A stretch of DNA of 64,000 bases from Deltaproteobacteria bacterium (lineage in GTDB: Bacteria > Desulfobacterota > Syntrophobacteria > Syntrophobacterales > Syntrophobacteraceae), in contig JAJXYD010000045.1 of assembly GCA_021780695.1 (NCBI GenBank), forward strand, positions 1-64,000. Reading direction: 5' to 3'. The notes under the pieces are model-generated. The model saw only the letters and a list, made by a program, of their open reading frames with translations, was not told where the DNA came from and ran no database searches. The position numbers were made by a program, and so were the translations under genes. Positions 41,297 to 51,244 of the stretch are shown here, one piece after another. The stretch's first letter is position 1, and every line of letters begins with the position of its first letter.

Positions 41297-42424
41297 TTAA
41301 GGGACGGCAAATCGCAGAGCCCCATCGGCATCCACGACTCCGCTCACTTTGCCGTCATGAAAAAAGACATAGTCAAATTTATAGGACCACCGGTTCCCAT
41401 GAACCGCGGTTGGGGTCCCCTGGACGGCCAGTACATCATCAGGGGTAGAACCCTTTGAGAAAAAAAGAGCGCGTTTCCCCTTGGCCACCGGAACCGAAGG
41501 CAAGAGGAGCATTTTAAGGTTTCCGAAGTAATTGTCGTATCCCACTACGAGGCCGTTTTCAAAGATAAGCTCGGCAAAACCGTAATACCAGCAGTTTTGT
41601 TTAATGCGCGTAGGGGTCCCCTGGACCTCGATCACCCGCTGTTCGCTGGAGCCGAGTGTAATGAAGGGGGGGGAAGGACCCGCGGGAGAGCCGGGGATAA
41701 GTTTTACGCGCAGGGAGCCGTCGAAATTGTTGTACCCGCAGACCCGTCCGTTATTGAAATGGACGGCCGAGACTCCGTAAAACCATGTAGAGCCCTGGAT
41801 TCTTGTGGGTGGTCCCTGGATGTGGAGCACTTTCGCATGGCTGGAGCCAAGAGTGAAAAAGCCCCTGACCGCAGGGAGGCCGGGGGGGGCGGGGCGCATC
41901 ACTTCGGAGGGAAGAGGTTTTTTCACTTTTGCCGCTCCCTGATTTTTTTTAGAAGGCGGATGGGGGCTCAAGGCCGGCACGCGGATACGGGGATCGGGAG
42001 AGATGTAGGCGGTTAAAGGAAAGAAGAACAACACGACCAACATTGCGGCGGCAAGGAACGGAACGGCATGCCTTTGGGTCCCTAGGCGGGAGTAGAAAAG
42101 GGAGAGGGACCGGGAGCGCGGTTTAGGGCCGGGGGGCGGATCGGGCGCGGGGTCAGCAGGTCTAACACGGCTGGAATGGCTCCTGGAGACGTGGGGCTTT
42201 TGGGAGGCCGTCCCCCAGGTCCTTGAGATGCGCCGGTATGCCTCGTCGATTTCCATGAATTTTTTTTCCGCCAGCGCCCGTGCTACGTAGGAATCCATCC
42301 GATGGCGGTCGGGGTGCCACTTTTTGGCCAGGCTCCGGTATGCCCTTTTAACCTCGGAAGGTTCGGCGCCAGGCTCGAGCCCAAGAGCCCGAAAATCGTC
42401 TTCCACTTGAACATCGTGTCCCAT
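41297..42424 (-). CDS. Membrane J-domain protein with three C-terminal repeats
   Basis: A 375-aa protein of unusual build. An N-terminal J-domain (about 8-70, HPD at 37-39) would stimulate an Hsp70. A Pro/Arg-rich linker and one transmembrane helix (121-141) follow. Beyond it are three repeats of about 55 residues (189-243, 254-309, 320-375) with the pattern LGSS-x4-V-x2-QG-x-PTRI-x5-W-Y-x6-F-NG-x-V-x-GY. The repeats recall the SmpA/BLIP-type fold (inference). With the J-domain in the cytoplasm, the repeats would be periplasmic. I do not know a characterised protein with this layout. DnaK is encoded in this window, about 9 kb away. Confidence 0.82.
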   Translation of the reverse strand: MGHDVQVEDDFRALGLEPGAEPSEVKRAYRSLAKKWHPDRHRMDSYVARALAEKKFMEIDEAYRRISRTWGTASQKPHVSRSHSSRVRPADPAPDPPPGPKPRSRSLSLFYSRLGTQRHAVPFLAAAMLVVLFFFPLTAYISPDPRIRVPALSPHPPSKKNQGAAKVKKPLPSEVMRPAPPGLPAVRGFFTLGSSHAKVLHIQGPPTRIQGSTWFYGVSAVHFNNGRVCGYNNFDGSLRVKLIPGSPAGPSPPFITLGSSEQRVIEVQGTPTRIKQNCWYYGFAELIFENGLVVGYDNYFGNLKMLLLPSVPVAKGKRALFFSKGSTPDDVLAVQGTPTAVHGNRWSYKFDYVFFHDGKVSGVVDADGALRFAVP

Positions 42425-42649
42425 GGGTCAGAGGATCCCCGTTGCATTATCTGCCTGAGAGCGGGAGGCGGGGAGCGCGGATTATTTCGCTTTCCGCCTC
42501 ACGGCCCATTTCCGATTGAAAAACAGATATATACCATTTGCATTCGAGGCTGTATAATCCAAAAGAGCGGCGTTTCCCAGTCGCTTGGCCAATAAACATT
42601 TAAGAAAACGGTTACTATGACCGATAAGATTGCAAAGGCGGAAACCCTT

Positions 42650-42892
42650 ATGCTCATACTGACCAGAAAAACGGGCGAGTCGATTCTGATTGGCGAGGAT
42701 GTCGAGATAACGATTACCTCCATCGATCAGAACAAGGTGCGGGTGGGAATCAAAAGTCCCGCGCACGTCCCTATCTACAGGGAAGAGCTATACCGAAAAA
42801 TTCAGAAGGAAAACCGAGCTGCAGCCCTAATTGGCAGAGACGAATTCGAAAATCTGCTCGACGCTTATACCGGGGGTCGGCGGGGCGACTGA
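42650..42892 (+). CDS. csrA: Carbon storage regulator, RNA-binding CsrA
   Basis: An 80-aa RNA-binding regulator that represses or stabilises mRNAs at GGA motifs in leaders. The canonical start MLILTRKTGESILIG and the motif VRVGIKSPAHVPIYREE are intact. I start at ATG 42650, which gives the family N-terminus; an ATG eleven codons earlier is possible. It is 36 bp upstream of fliW, whose product antagonises CsrA. A TATAAT occurs at 42553-42558, without a good -35. Confidence 0.96.
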   Translation: MLILTRKTGESILIGEDVEITITSIDQNKVRVGIKSPAHVPIYREELYRKIQKENRAAALIGRDEFENLLDAYTGGRRGD

Positions 42893-42928
42893 CAGACCGG
42901 GGGAAAGTTTTTGTATCGAGGAGTTTTC

Positions 42929-43354
42929 ATGCAGGTTAAAACCTCCCGTTTTGGAACAATCGAAATAGCAGAAAAAGATATTATCAACTTTCCCTGGGGG
43001 ATCCCGGGTTTTGAAAATCTCAAGAGCTTTGTCCTGCTCGAGTATAAAGACGGTCCTTTCCAGTGGCTCCAGTCGATAGAAGAGCCCGGCGTTGCATTCG
43101 TGGTTTGCGCGCCCGATTTCCTGGGCATGGTCTATTCGGCCCCGGAGGCAAAAAAGAGGCTGATCTGTCTTCAAAGAGAAGAAGACCTGATAGTGTTAAA
43201 TATTGTGTCTTTTAATCGTGAGACCAAAGCGATTTATTTCCACGTTAAAAGTCCTCTTCTCTTCAATGTCGCCCAAAAAATCGGCTATCAATGGACAATG
43301 GAAACCGATGAAATCAAGGGACATCTGATAATGCCCCCGGTCTCGCACCCCTAG
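42929..43354 (+). CDS. fliW: Flagellar assembly factor, CsrA antagonist
   Basis: A 141-aa FliW. The family start VKTSRFGTIEIAEKDIINFP and the ending DEIKGHLIMPP are clear. FliW binds CsrA allosterically and, when free flagellin rises, is exchanged for flagellin, so it couples CsrA activity to flagellin level. ATG 42929 has GAGGAG upstream. Together with csrA it implies a flagellated organism, though no structural flagellar genes lie in the window. Confidence 0.94.
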   Translation: MQVKTSRFGTIEIAEKDIINFPWGIPGFENLKSFVLLEYKDGPFQWLQSIEEPGVAFVVCAPDFLGMVYSAPEAKKRLICLQREEDLIVLNIVSFNRETKAIYFHVKSPLLFNVAQKIGYQWTMETDEIKGHLIMPPVSHP

Positions 43355-43600
43355 GAGCAACGGCCGCGGGAGCAGGCAAAATCCAGCAAGCGCCAAAACC
43401 CGGAAAATCCAACGCGAAAAGACCCACCAAGAGCACTTCGGGCTATTTTACCAGTTCCCGGAGCCCAGGACCCGCACTGGTTTTGACCTGGATTCAATCC
43501 CAATCGGAAAGCCCTTCTTGCCGGAGCGTTTTTTTTGGATTAGTATTAATAAGAGGGCGTTGGTTATGAATTCCATCTTATTTTTCCTCTGTCCATTCTT

Positions 43601-44362
43601 ATGAGTATAATGATGAGAAGACCCCATACGGTAACTGAGGACGGCGACTTTTCGGTAGCAAGCTATAACATTCACCTCTACAGGGGAATCGACGGCGTGC
43701 TCGATCCCGAACGCGTAGCCCGAGTAATCAAGGAATTGAGATCCGAGATCGTGGGACTACAGGAAATCGATTCGGTTTTTTTTAAGAGCGGGAAGTGTGC
43801 CGACCTGCTCTCTGAAAAAGCGGGCATGGAAGTGGTCCTTGGACCCTCGAGACGGCGGCGGCGCGCCAGTTTTGGAAACGCCCTGGTTACCTCTTTCCAG
43901 GTACAGGATGTAAGATATATAGATTTAAGCCTGGCCGGAAGGCGCCCAAGGGGCGCGCTCGACGTCGATTTGCTGGTAAAAGGCGAAACCATCCGGGTAA
44001 TAGTGGCTCACCTCGGCCTGGGACTGGGGGAGCGCCGCATGCAAATCCGGCGTCTGCTCGAAGTTTTTTGCTCGGAGCGCGACCGAATGGAGATCATGCT
44101 GGGCGATTTCAACGAATGGGTGCCGATGGTAAACCTGCATCATGTTCATAATTTTTTCGGCAAATCCCCCACTCTTAGAACTTTTCCCTCATTCATGCCG
44201 GTTTTGCCCCTCGATAGGATCTGGGTAAGACCCTCGGAATCCCTGGTGAGCCTTTCCACACATAGGACGCCCCTTAGCCGAATGGCCTCGGATCATTTGC
44301 CCTTAAGGGCCGTTGTTACCCGGGAGCCAAAGGACAAGGCCATTGGCTTTGCCTACAGCTAA
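43601..44362 (+). CDS. Endonuclease/exonuclease/phosphatase-family protein
   Basis: A 253-aa metal-dependent phosphoesterase. Motifs in order are VASYNIHLYRG (start domain), LQEID (metal Glu), GDFNEW (catalytic Asp-x-Asn) and SDHLPLRAVV (catalytic Asp-His). Substrates in the family include DNA, phospholipids and inositol phosphates; specificity is not readable. No signal peptide is seen. Three ATGs occur near the start, none with a good ribosome-binding site. Confidence 0.87.
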   Translation: MSIMMRRPHTVTEDGDFSVASYNIHLYRGIDGVLDPERVARVIKELRSEIVGLQEIDSVFFKSGKCADLLSEKAGMEVVLGPSRRRRRASFGNALVTSFQVQDVRYIDLSLAGRRPRGALDVDLLVKGETIRVIVAHLGLGLGERRMQIRRLLEVFCSERDRMEIMLGDFNEWVPMVNLHHVHNFFGKSPTLRTFPSFMPVLPLDRIWVRPSESLVSLSTHRTPLSRMASDHLPLRAVVTREPKDKAIGFAYS

Positions 44363-44379
44363 GAACTCTTAGGAGGTTC

Positions 44380-44403
44380 CGGCCTCAAGGCAAAAAGAGG
44401 CCG
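44380..44403. terminator. Hairpin between convergent genes
   Basis: CGGCCTC (44380-44386) and GAGGCCG (44397-44403) form a 7-bp stem with a 10-nt A-rich loop, 18 bp after the phosphoesterase stop. It has no T-run, so it may only weakly terminate. Confidence 0.4.
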
Positions 44404-44498
44404 TATCGAAGGGAGTCGATGTTGTAAGAGGTTGCCCCCGACTGTTCTATTACCCGGAAAACTGCCCCGATGAGGGGTGGAAGTGAGGGCGGATTGCC

Positions 44499-45143
44499 TC
44501 AGGTGCCTTTCTTTTCGTAAACGACGATTTTTACCGCTCCGAGCAAAGCCCTATGGGTAGTGATTGTTTCAAGTTGAAAAGATTGCAGAAATTGTTCGAT
44601 TCCCCCGTTTCTTATAAAACGGACAAAGTTTCTAAAGTGATCCCGCCCGGCAGCCTTTTCCACAAGCCCCATCAGCGAGAGCCCCAGGCCCGAGCCCCTG
44701 TCATTTAGCCCTGCGTAATCCAAAACGATGAGTTTACCGCCCGGGGTTAGAACCCGCAAAATTTCGCCGGCTACGGCGGTGCTCATTTTGCGCTCCATTT
44801 CGTGCAGGGCCAGGCTGATGGTGACGCAGTCGAAACAGGAGGATTGAAAGGGCATATCTTCCGCATTTGCGTGGAAATAAGTCAGGGCTGCCGGGCTTTT
44901 GCGGCGAGCCATGGCAAGCATGGAGGGCGAAAGGTCTATTCCGGTTGCCTCGAAGCCGGCTTTTTCAAGCATTCTCGCCTGTTCTCCCGTTCCGCAGGCC
45001 ACATCGAGAATGCGACTACATTTTTGACTTCTTGCGGCCCGCACGATTCCTCTTCGAGCGGTCTTTAAAAAAGAAGCCGTCAGGAAATCATAGAAAGGTG
45101 CGGCCATGGCATAGAAATCGGGTCTTGGAGCCGCCTGCCTCAT
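44499..45143 (-). CDS. SAM-dependent methyltransferase (class I)
   Basis: A 214-aa methyltransferase of the UbiE/Methyltransf_11 type. SAM-binding motif I is ILDVACGTGEQA (about 44-55), followed by ATGIDLSPSMLAMAR (motif II region) and MPFQSSCFDCVTISLALHE (motif IV). Substrate unknown; a quinone or small-molecule methylase is possible. ATG 45141-45143 is preferred over a TTG two codons earlier. Confidence 0.86.
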   Translation of the reverse strand: MRQAAPRPDFYAMAAPFYDFLTASFLKTARRGIVRAARSQKCSRILDVACGTGEQARMLEKAGFEATGIDLSPSMLAMARRKSPAALTYFHANAEDMPFQSSCFDCVTISLALHEMERKMSTAVAGEILRVLTPGGKLIVLDYAGLNDRGSGLGLSLMGLVEKAAGRDHFRNFVRFIRNGGIEQFLQSFQLETITTHRALLGAVKIVVYEKKGT

Positions 45144-45329
45144 AGGCAAATACCCAGGAAGTCTAAAATTTTGTGTTTTTCCACTCTATTGACGGTGGTT
45201 TTCCCTTCCGGGTAAAATTTTTGCACCTGCACCCGCCAGCCCAGAGGTCTGGGACCGTTAGGCCGGCAACTATTCTTCCCCGTCCATGCCTGCTTTCCGC
45301 CATGGTCATTTCGACGTGAGGCCATACTT

Positions 45330-45641
45330 CTACAAATGCCCCAGAAGACGCATGCGCTCATCGCGGGCGGCCAGGCGTTCACTTTCGAGTTCCGCACGGA
45401 CAAGCCTCAGGGAATCGAGTTCGGTTTGCGCCGCCTGCCGCAGTTGGCCGTCGGGGTTGCTCATTTGCCTTTTAAGAGTTCCCGCGCGAAGGGAAGACTC
45501 CCTTATCCTGGCCAGCACATCGAGTTCTCTGGTCGTAAAAAGCCTCTTTTTGTCCGCACAGCTAAGACCCGGAAAAGTTTCGGAAATATTATCTTCGCAG
45601 GCGCAGCATCCCAGGTTTTCTTCGGCTCTTTCTTTTTCCAT
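45330..45641 (-). CDS. Small Cys-containing coiled-coil protein, unknown
   Basis: A 103-aa protein I do not recognise. The N-terminal part has CCACEDN and LSCADKK, a group of four Cys that could bind metal. The rest is charged and helical with Leu/Arg heptads (about 40-103). ATG 45639-45641 has GGAGG 8 nt upstream, which supports translation. It is divergent from the adjacent exported protein, with an AT-rich gap of 84 bp holding promoters for both. Confidence 0.6.
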   Translation of the reverse strand: MEKERAEENLGCCACEDNISETFPGLSCADKKRLFTTRELDVLARIRESSLRAGTLKRQMSNPDGQLRQAAQTELDSLRLVRAELESERLAARDERMRLLGHL

Positions 45642-45725
45642 GAGATTGCCTCCACTATGAATTATATTGAATTTATTATTTTCTATATAATAATGCCTGC
45701 CATCCAAACGATAAAGGAAACGAAT

Positions 45726-46070
45726 GTGAGAAAAACAAGTTTTGCGATATTGTCAGTGCTGGTTGCGCTCTCCTGCTTTTCCTGCATGCCCGAAATACAA
45801 CCCATCCTGAAGCCTCGGACGGTTTCAATAGATCAAAGAATAGCCGAGCAGGAAAAATGGCTCAATCAGTATATCGCAGACAAGACGATTCCTGCCCCTA
45901 AGGCCAAAATCTTACGGAACAAGGTCGAGAAAATAAAGGCAAAGTATAAAAAGCTTCAAGCCGCGGGCAAGCTTACCCCCGAGCAATCCCGGTCTATAAA
46001 CAAAATGCTGGATGACACCAGTGATCAGATTTTTCGCAGCACTAAAAAGCAAAAAAAAGCTATACCTTAG
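45726..46070 (+). CDS. Small exported protein, possible lipoprotein
   Basis: A 114-aa protein, unknown family. The hydrophobic N-terminus FAILSVLVALSCFSC fits a signal peptide; the ALSC or CFSC end is an imperfect lipobox. The mature part is Lys-rich and helical, with a KLTPEQSRSINKMLDDTSD segment like small periplasmic helical proteins. GTG 45726 has AAAGGA 8 nt upstream. It ends convergently, overlapping the following minus-strand gene by 4 nt. Confidence 0.6.
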   Translation: MRKTSFAILSVLVALSCFSCMPEIQPILKPRTVSIDQRIAEQEKWLNQYIADKTIPAPKAKILRNKVEKIKAKYKKLQAAGKLTPEQSRSINKMLDDTSDQIFRSTKKQKKAIP

Positions 46071-46903
46071 CGAGTTTTTTTGACTATCCCGATCACATTG
46101 GGTACGGGCAGAGAAAATTTTAGAGAATCCTTTTGAAGCCCATCCAGGGTGCAGTATCTTTCCATGCCCATCCTGGGCGTGGAAAGATAGAGTGCTGCCT
46201 GTGGTCCGCCCTCGAGATACATTGCGCTCTTGAGAGCGAGGGGAAGAGAGAGCAAAATTTGTATGAAATCGTGAACCGAACCGGGAGTTGTGCAGAAAAG
46301 AAAGAGGATGTTTCCTCCGGAGTCCATTCCAAGGGCCAGACAGCCCCATTTGGCCTCCTGCTCATTCCATACATTTTCCCCTTTGCACGAAATCATCCTT
46401 ATGGACTGCACGAAGGAGCGGTATTTGGTGCGCAGGTCGTTAAAATCCCCACACTCTCGATCGATTAGTTGTACGGACGGCAGGTCTTTTCCCACGGGAT
46501 TAAACGCCAGGACGGCATTGTCGCGACTTAGCCTGGGGTTGTTTACGTGGTTGAAGTTTTTCATAAAGTCTATGCTGGTCAAACCGTCTTTTTGAAACAT
46601 CGAGGCGTTTACGGCCGCCACCAGATGGTTTTCCAGTGCCCAATCCTTTACCGAAAGAGACTTTTTTCCAAGCTGGGAGGCGCAAAGAAGTTTGAAGGAA
46701 TAATATGCGGGGTCGATTTTTACAATGGTAACGGCGTAGTTGGTGCCGTTCAAAGCCGCCCGGCATTCGGCTACATGCAATCCCTTGTCGGCTTTTTTCC
46801 ATGCGATCGGCAAAGCGGCTGAAACGGGCCCGGCAAAGAACAATACCAAGCCGCATACGATCAGTTTTAAACAGAGCCCGGTAAACCGGAGATGTAGTCG
46901 CAT
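46067..46903 (-). CDS. Secreted phosphodiester-glycosidase-like protein (DUF2233/NAGPA)
   Basis: A 278-aa exported protein with a signal peptide (about 1-29, ending VSAA). The mature part matches the NAGPA/DUF2233 layout: AAVNASMFQKDG near the middle, the short MDSGGNILFLFC block and SAMYLEGGPQAALYL near the end. The family includes the uncovering enzyme and bacterial phosphodiester glycosidases acting on envelope polymers. ATG 46901-46903 starts the signal peptide but lacks a strong ribosome-binding site. Its stop overlaps the convergent lipoprotein-like gene. Confidence 0.8.
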   Translation of the reverse strand: MRLHLRFTGLCLKLIVCGLVLFFAGPVSAALPIAWKKADKGLHVAECRAALNGTNYAVTIVKIDPAYYSFKLLCASQLGKKSLSVKDWALENHLVAAVNASMFQKDGLTSIDFMKNFNHVNNPRLSRDNAVLAFNPVGKDLPSVQLIDRECGDFNDLRTKYRSFVQSIRMISCKGENVWNEQEAKWGCLALGMDSGGNILFLFCTTPGSVHDFIQILLSLPLALKSAMYLEGGPQAALYLSTPRMGMERYCTLDGLQKDSLKFSLPVPNVIGIVKKTR

Positions 46904-47244
46904 GGCAAATCCAGGCTTAGAATGGCAAGGGAGCCTGTCTTTTATCTTTGTGGGGGCTCCGGCCCACAGCAACTTTAAGCCGTTACCGAAACAATAATAG
47001 CATCAAATTCGGTTTGGGGTCCATTTTTTGGACCTTCATTTTATAAGAGCCGATTTGTACTATGTTTGCAACAACTAAAAAAATCGGAGATTACATAGAG
47101 ACGAGGTGGAATTTGAATTTTTGCTTTCCTTGCGGCAGATAACTCAGAGAGGGAACAAAAGAATCCTGCGATAAATTATTCTCCGGCGGGCTCACGGGTT
47201 TTAGCCCCTAAGACCCGCCGGAGATCGGCACTACCAATGTTTGG
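46904..47244. other. Intergenic region with clpB stem-loop
   Basis: About 340 bp between the glycosidase-like gene start and the clpB stop. A 10-bp perfect stem CTCCGGCGGG/CCCGCCGGAG (47181-47190 and 47214-47223, 23-nt loop) lies 22 bp after clpB and probably protects or ends its transcript, although no T-run follows. A small GGTCC/GGACC hairpin lies near 47020. No gene is seen. Confidence 0.5.
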
Positions 47245-49878
47245 CTATTTAGCCCCAACCGATTCGGGTTCGAGAACATGCGTCACCACGAGTTCTCCGT
47301 CCCTGTAATCCACGCTGATAGTGGACCCATCCAGGATGGAGCCGGCTATCATGGCCCGGCCTATCCGGGTTTCGACTTCTCTTTGCATGTAGCGCTTGAG
47401 GGGTCTTGCGCCGTAGACCGGGTCGTAGCCAGCCTTGGCGATGAACTCGCGCGCCTTTGGGCTGAGTTCCAGAATAAGGCGCCTGGTCTTTAGCCGCCGG
47501 TTAAGGTCGCCGGCCAGAAGATCGACTATCTTTTCGATCTCCGCCAGGGTAAGAGGCTTAAACATTATTATCTCATCTACCCGGTTTAGAAATTCGGGCA
47601 TGAAGTGACTTCTAAGGGCACCCATTACACTACCGCGGGCCTGTTCCGAGATTTCCCCCTCCCTGGTCGCCCCCTGGAGCAGATATTCCGAGCCGATATT
47701 GCTTGTCATGATTATTACGGTGTTTTTGAAGTCGACCGTTCGCCCCTGGGAGTCGGTGAGACGGCCGTCGTCAAGAATTTGCAAAAGGGTATTGAAGACG
47801 TCTCTGTGCGCCTTTTCGATTTCATCGAAAAGAATCACCGAATAGGGCTTTCTGCGCACAGCCTCGGTAAGCTGGCCGCCTTCTTCGTAGCCGACGTAGC
47901 CGGGAGGTGCCCCGATAAGACGGGAGACCGTGTGGCGTTCCTGGTACTCGCTCATATCGATTCGCACCAGGTTTTCTTCCGTATCGAAAAGGGTTTCCGC
48001 CAGGGTTTTGGCAAGCTCGGTTTTGCCGACTCCTGTGGGGCCAAGAAAAATAAAAGAGCCGATGGGACGCCTTGGGTCCTTTATTCCGGCCCGGGCGCGA
48101 ATAACGGCGTTTGCAACAAGCTGAACGGCTTCATCCTGGCCAATGACGCGCTGGTGGAGCACTTCATCGAGTCTGAGCAGTTTTTCCCTCTCTCCTTCGA
48201 CAAGCCGTGTTACAGGAATTCCTGTCCAGCGTGATACGATATCGGCTATTTCCTCCTCGGTTACCATCTCGCGAAGAAGCCGTGAACCGTCCTGCCTGTT
48301 GGACAGCCTTTCTTCCTCCTCGCGAAGCTTTTTTTCAAGCTCGGGGAGAACGCCGTATTTTAACTCAGCGGTCCTCTGGAGGTTAAATTCGCGTTCGGAG
48401 ACCTCGATTTCGTGTCGAACCTTTTCGATTTCCTCCCTATGGACCTGAACTTTTTTTATAGACTCCTTTTCAGCCTCCCACTGGGCTTTCATGGAATCGG
48501 ATTTAGAGCGCAGATCCGCCAGTTCCTTTCTAAGAGCCTGGAGCCTGTCCCGGCTGGCCCTGTCCTGCTCCTTGGCAAGGGCTACTTCCTCGATTTCAAG
48601 CTGGCGCGCCCGCCTTTCGACTTCGTCGAGCTCCGAGGGCATCGAATCGATTTCGGTCCTGATCATAGCGCAGGCTTCATCGACCAGATCGATCGCCTTA
48701 TCGGGCAAAAAGCGGTCGGAGATGTAGCGGTTGGAGAGCACAGCAGCGGCCACCATGGCGCTGTCCTGGATTTTAACGCCGTGGTGGACCTCGAAGCGTT
48801 CCCTCAGGCCCCGAAGGATGGAAATCGAGTCTTCAACCGTTGGCTGATCGACCACAACGGGCTGGAAACGCCGTTCGAGGGCCGCGTCCTTTTCGATATG
48901 CTTTCGATATTCATCAAGAGTCGTAGCGCCTATGCAATGGAGTTCGCCCCTTGCCAGCATGGGCTTTAGCATGTTTCCCGCATCCATCGAGCCTTCGGCC
49001 TTGCCTGCGCCAACGATTGTGTGCAACTCGTCGATGAAGAGCAAAATCTTGCCCTGGGCTTCCTTGATCTCGTTTAAAACGGCTTTTAGCCTTTCTTCAA
49101 ATTCGCCCCGAAACTTGGCGCCCGCGACCAGAGCCCCCATATCAAGAGCAAAAATCGTCTTATCCTTAAGCCCCTCGGGGACGTCTCCCCTTACGATCCG
49201 GTGGGCCAACCCTTCCACTATGGCCGTTTTTCCAACTCCGGGCTCGCCTATAAGCACCGGGTTATTCTTGGTCTTGCGGCTAAGAATGCGTATAACGCGC
49301 CTTATTTCGGAATCCCTGCCGATAACGGGATCGAGTTTTTGGTTCCTTGCCTCGTCGACAAGATCACGGCCGTATTTTTGAAGGGCCTCGTAGGCGGATT
49401 CGGGAGTGGCGCTTGTCACCCTCTGGCTACCGCGAACAGAGGTAAGGGCGTTAAGAAGGGCGTCCCGCGTCACCCCAAACTGCTGGAGAATTTGTGCCGC
49501 GGGCGTGCTCGTTCCTTCCTGGATAAAGGCGAGCAGGATGTGTTCGACCGATACGTATTCGTCCTTTAGCCTCTTTGCCTGCTCCTGGGCCTCGGTAAGC
49601 AGCCGGTTCAAACGGTTGGTGATGTAGATCTTTCCCGGCTCAACCCCGGGGCCGCTTACGCGCGGTTTCCTGTTGAGCTCGTCTTCGAGCCGTTGGCGCA
49701 GGGAGTCCACCGGGATTTCCATCTTTTTCAACAGCCGCGGGGCCAGCCCGTCGGACTGCTCAAGCAATGCCAAAAGGAGATGTTCCCCGTCAACTTCTAT
49801 ATGGCCGAAGCGGATCGCCTTGGTTTCAGCGGCCTGCAGGGCCTCCTGAGATTTGGTGGTAAATTTATTGATATCCAT
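47245..49878 (-). CDS. clpB: ATP-dependent disaggregase ClpB
   Basis: A hexameric AAA+ chaperone that extracts proteins from aggregates together with DnaK. The 877-aa length is typical. In order are the N-domain ([15 protein letters not shown]...), first AAA+ module (Walker [10 protein letters not shown], Walker B LFIDELHT), a coiled-coil middle domain (about 410-530) absent from ClpA/ClpC, and the second AAA+ module (Walker [10 protein letters not shown]). ATG 49876-49878 gives the classic ClpB N-terminus; a GTG three codons earlier lies too near GAGGGG. It lies 172 bp downstream of the cbpA-type gene. Confidence 0.96.
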   Translation of the reverse strand: MDINKFTTKSQEALQAAETKAIRFGHIEVDGEHLLLALLEQSDGLAPRLLKKMEIPVDSLRQRLEDELNRKPRVSGPGVEPGKIYITNRLNRLLTEAQEQAKRLKDEYVSVEHILLAFIQEGTSTPAAQILQQFGVTRDALLNALTSVRGSQRVTSATPESAYEALQKYGRDLVDEARNQKLDPVIGRDSEIRRVIRILSRKTKNNPVLIGEPGVGKTAIVEGLAHRIVRGDVPEGLKDKTIFALDMGALVAGAKFRGEFEERLKAVLNEIKEAQGKILLFIDELHTIVGAGKAEGSMDAGNMLKPMLARGELHCIGATTLDEYRKHIEKDAALERRFQPVVVDQPTVEDSISILRGLRERFEVHHGVKIQDSAMVAAAVLSNRYISDRFLPDKAIDLVDEACAMIRTEIDSMPSELDEVERRARQLEIEEVALAKEQDRASRDRLQALRKELADLRSKSDSMKAQWEAEKESIKKVQVHREEIEKVRHEIEVSEREFNLQRTAELKYGVLPELEKKLREEEERLSNRQDGSRLLREMVTEEEIADIVSRWTGIPVTRLVEGEREKLLRLDEVLHQRVIGQDEAVQLVANAVIRARAGIKDPRRPIGSFIFLGPTGVGKTELAKTLAETLFDTEENLVRIDMSEYQERHTVSRLIGAPPGYVGYEEGGQLTEAVRRKPYSVILFDEIEKAHRDVFNTLLQILDDGRLTDSQGRTVDFKNTVIIMTSNIGSEYLLQGATREGEISEQARGSVMGALRSHFMPEFLNRVDEIIMFKPLTLAEIEKIVDLLAGDLNRRLKTRRLILELSPKAREFIAKAGYDPVYGARPLKRYMQREVETRIGRAMIAGSILDGSTISVDYRDGELVVTHVLEPESVGAK

Positions 49879-50050
49879 AAAGACCACAGTCCCCTCTAGA
49901 GGCTGCCAAAAGGAGAACCACTCCCCCAGCCCCGTTATTTTTTGAGATGCCTATCATGAGGTAACGCGACCTTTGCGTTTTTAAGCCAATTTTTCCAAAC
50001 GATTCGATTCCCCCGCGGGTTCCGCAGATTATCCGCAGCCCCTCCCAAGT

Positions 50051-51052
50051 TTACGCCCTTGGATCGAAATCGGAAGTTTTTTTAAGTTCCTCGAATAGCG
50101 CCAGTTCCTTTTCGGACGGATGCGTTGGAACCCTCAGTGCGATAATTACATACAAATCACCCGGCGCTCCTTTGGGGTTGGGCATTCCTTTGCCGCGCAG
50201 CCGCAGCTTCTGGCCGCCCTGGGCACCGGCGGGAATCTTTAGATCTATGCCTCCCGAAAGAGTCGATACTCTGACATCGGTCCCAAGCACGGCTTCCCAG
50301 GGCGAAACGGCGAGCTCCATGGTAAGATCCCGTCCGTTAAGGCTAAAGACCGGGTGGGGCTCAATTTCCACCCTGAGGTAGAGGTGGCCTCGCGGCCCCC
50401 CTCCCGTGCCCTCGGCACCCTGCCCGGACAGTCGGATCTTCTGGTGGGGCAGAATGCCTGGAGGAATCTTTACGTCATAGCGTTTTTCACTGACATCCAT
50501 CTGCCCCTGGGGGTTGAGCGTCCTGCTCTGCAAAACGATCGACTTCGTACCGCCATGAAAGGCATCCTCCAAAGAGATCCGAATGCTGGATTCCTGATCG
50601 GCGCCCGGCTGGCGAAGAGCCCCTCCGCGCGCATATCCCCCCGGTGAAGCTCCGCCCCGGGGCTGTCTAAAACCCATTCCCCCAAAAAGGGATTCGAAAA
50701 AATCGCTAAATCCGCCCGCGCCCGGATCGCCACCGCTCCAATGGAATTCGGTTTGATAGCCGCCGGCGCGCCTTCCCCCGAAATCTTGAGGCTGCCATCC
50801 CGGAGGAGGTCTGAAATCCTGGCCTGCCTGCCAGTTAGACCCCAGCTGGTCATACAATTTTCTCTTTTCAGGATCCTTTAGAACTTCGTAGGCCTCATTT
50901 ATTTCCTTGAACTTGTCTTCGGCATTGGAGGCCTTGTTGACATCGGGGTGGAACTTGCGCGCAAGTTTCCTGTAGCCCCGCTGGATCTCGTCCTGGCCCG
51001 CAGTTCTCTTAACTCCCAGTATTTCGTAATAGTCTCTGTATTTTACAGCCAT
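50051..51052 (-). CDS. DnaJ-family co-chaperone, CbpA type
   Basis: A 333-aa class II J-protein. The J-domain (about 5-70, HPD in KFHPDVNK) is followed by a Gly/Phe-rich stretch (about 80-160) and two C-terminal substrate-binding beta-domains. The zinc-finger CxxCxGxG repeats of DnaJ are missing, as in CbpA. It would deliver clients to DnaK, encoded 192 bp upstream, with clpB downstream. No grpE lies nearby, so the full DnaK cycle relies on a gene elsewhere. Confidence 0.92.
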   Translation of the reverse strand: MAVKYRDYYEILGVKRTAGQDEIQRGYRKLARKFHPDVNKASNAEDKFKEINEAYEVLKDPEKRKLYDQLGSNWQAGQDFRPPPGWQPQDFGGRRAGGYQTEFHWSGGDPGAGGFSDFFESLFGGMGFRQPRGGASPGGYARGGALRQPGADQESSIRISLEDAFHGGTKSIVLQSRTLNPQGQMDVSEKRYDVKIPPGILPHQKIRLSGQGAEGTGGGPRGHLYLRVEIEPHPVFSLNGRDLTMELAVSPWEAVLGTDVRVSTLSGGIDLKIPAGAQGGQKLRLRGKGMPNPKGAPGDLYVIIALRVPTHPSEKELALFEELKKTSDFDPRA

Positions 51053-51104
51053 AAAGCAATGACCGCCCCTTTGAAGTGGTTGCAGCGCTTAGCGGCAGGC
51101 CAGG

Positions 51105-51131
51105 AAAAAAACCCGCGAAGCGGAAAGCGGG
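51105..51131 (-). terminator. Intrinsic terminator after dnaK
   Basis: On the minus strand CCCGC (complement of 51127-51131) and GCGGG (complement of 51112-51116) form a stem with a 10-nt loop followed by seven Ts. It lies about 115 bp after dnaK and 53 bp before cbpA, so dnaK may be transcribed more than its downstream partners. Confidence 0.75.
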
Positions 51132-51244
51132 AAACAAGGCTTGCAGGTAGCCCTCTTCCCCTTTGCCGCTTCCGGCTTCTTTTTTTGCCTCTGCCGCTCA
51201 TCATCCGGTTTTTTCTCTATCTTTACCGTGAGATAGTCTGCCTG

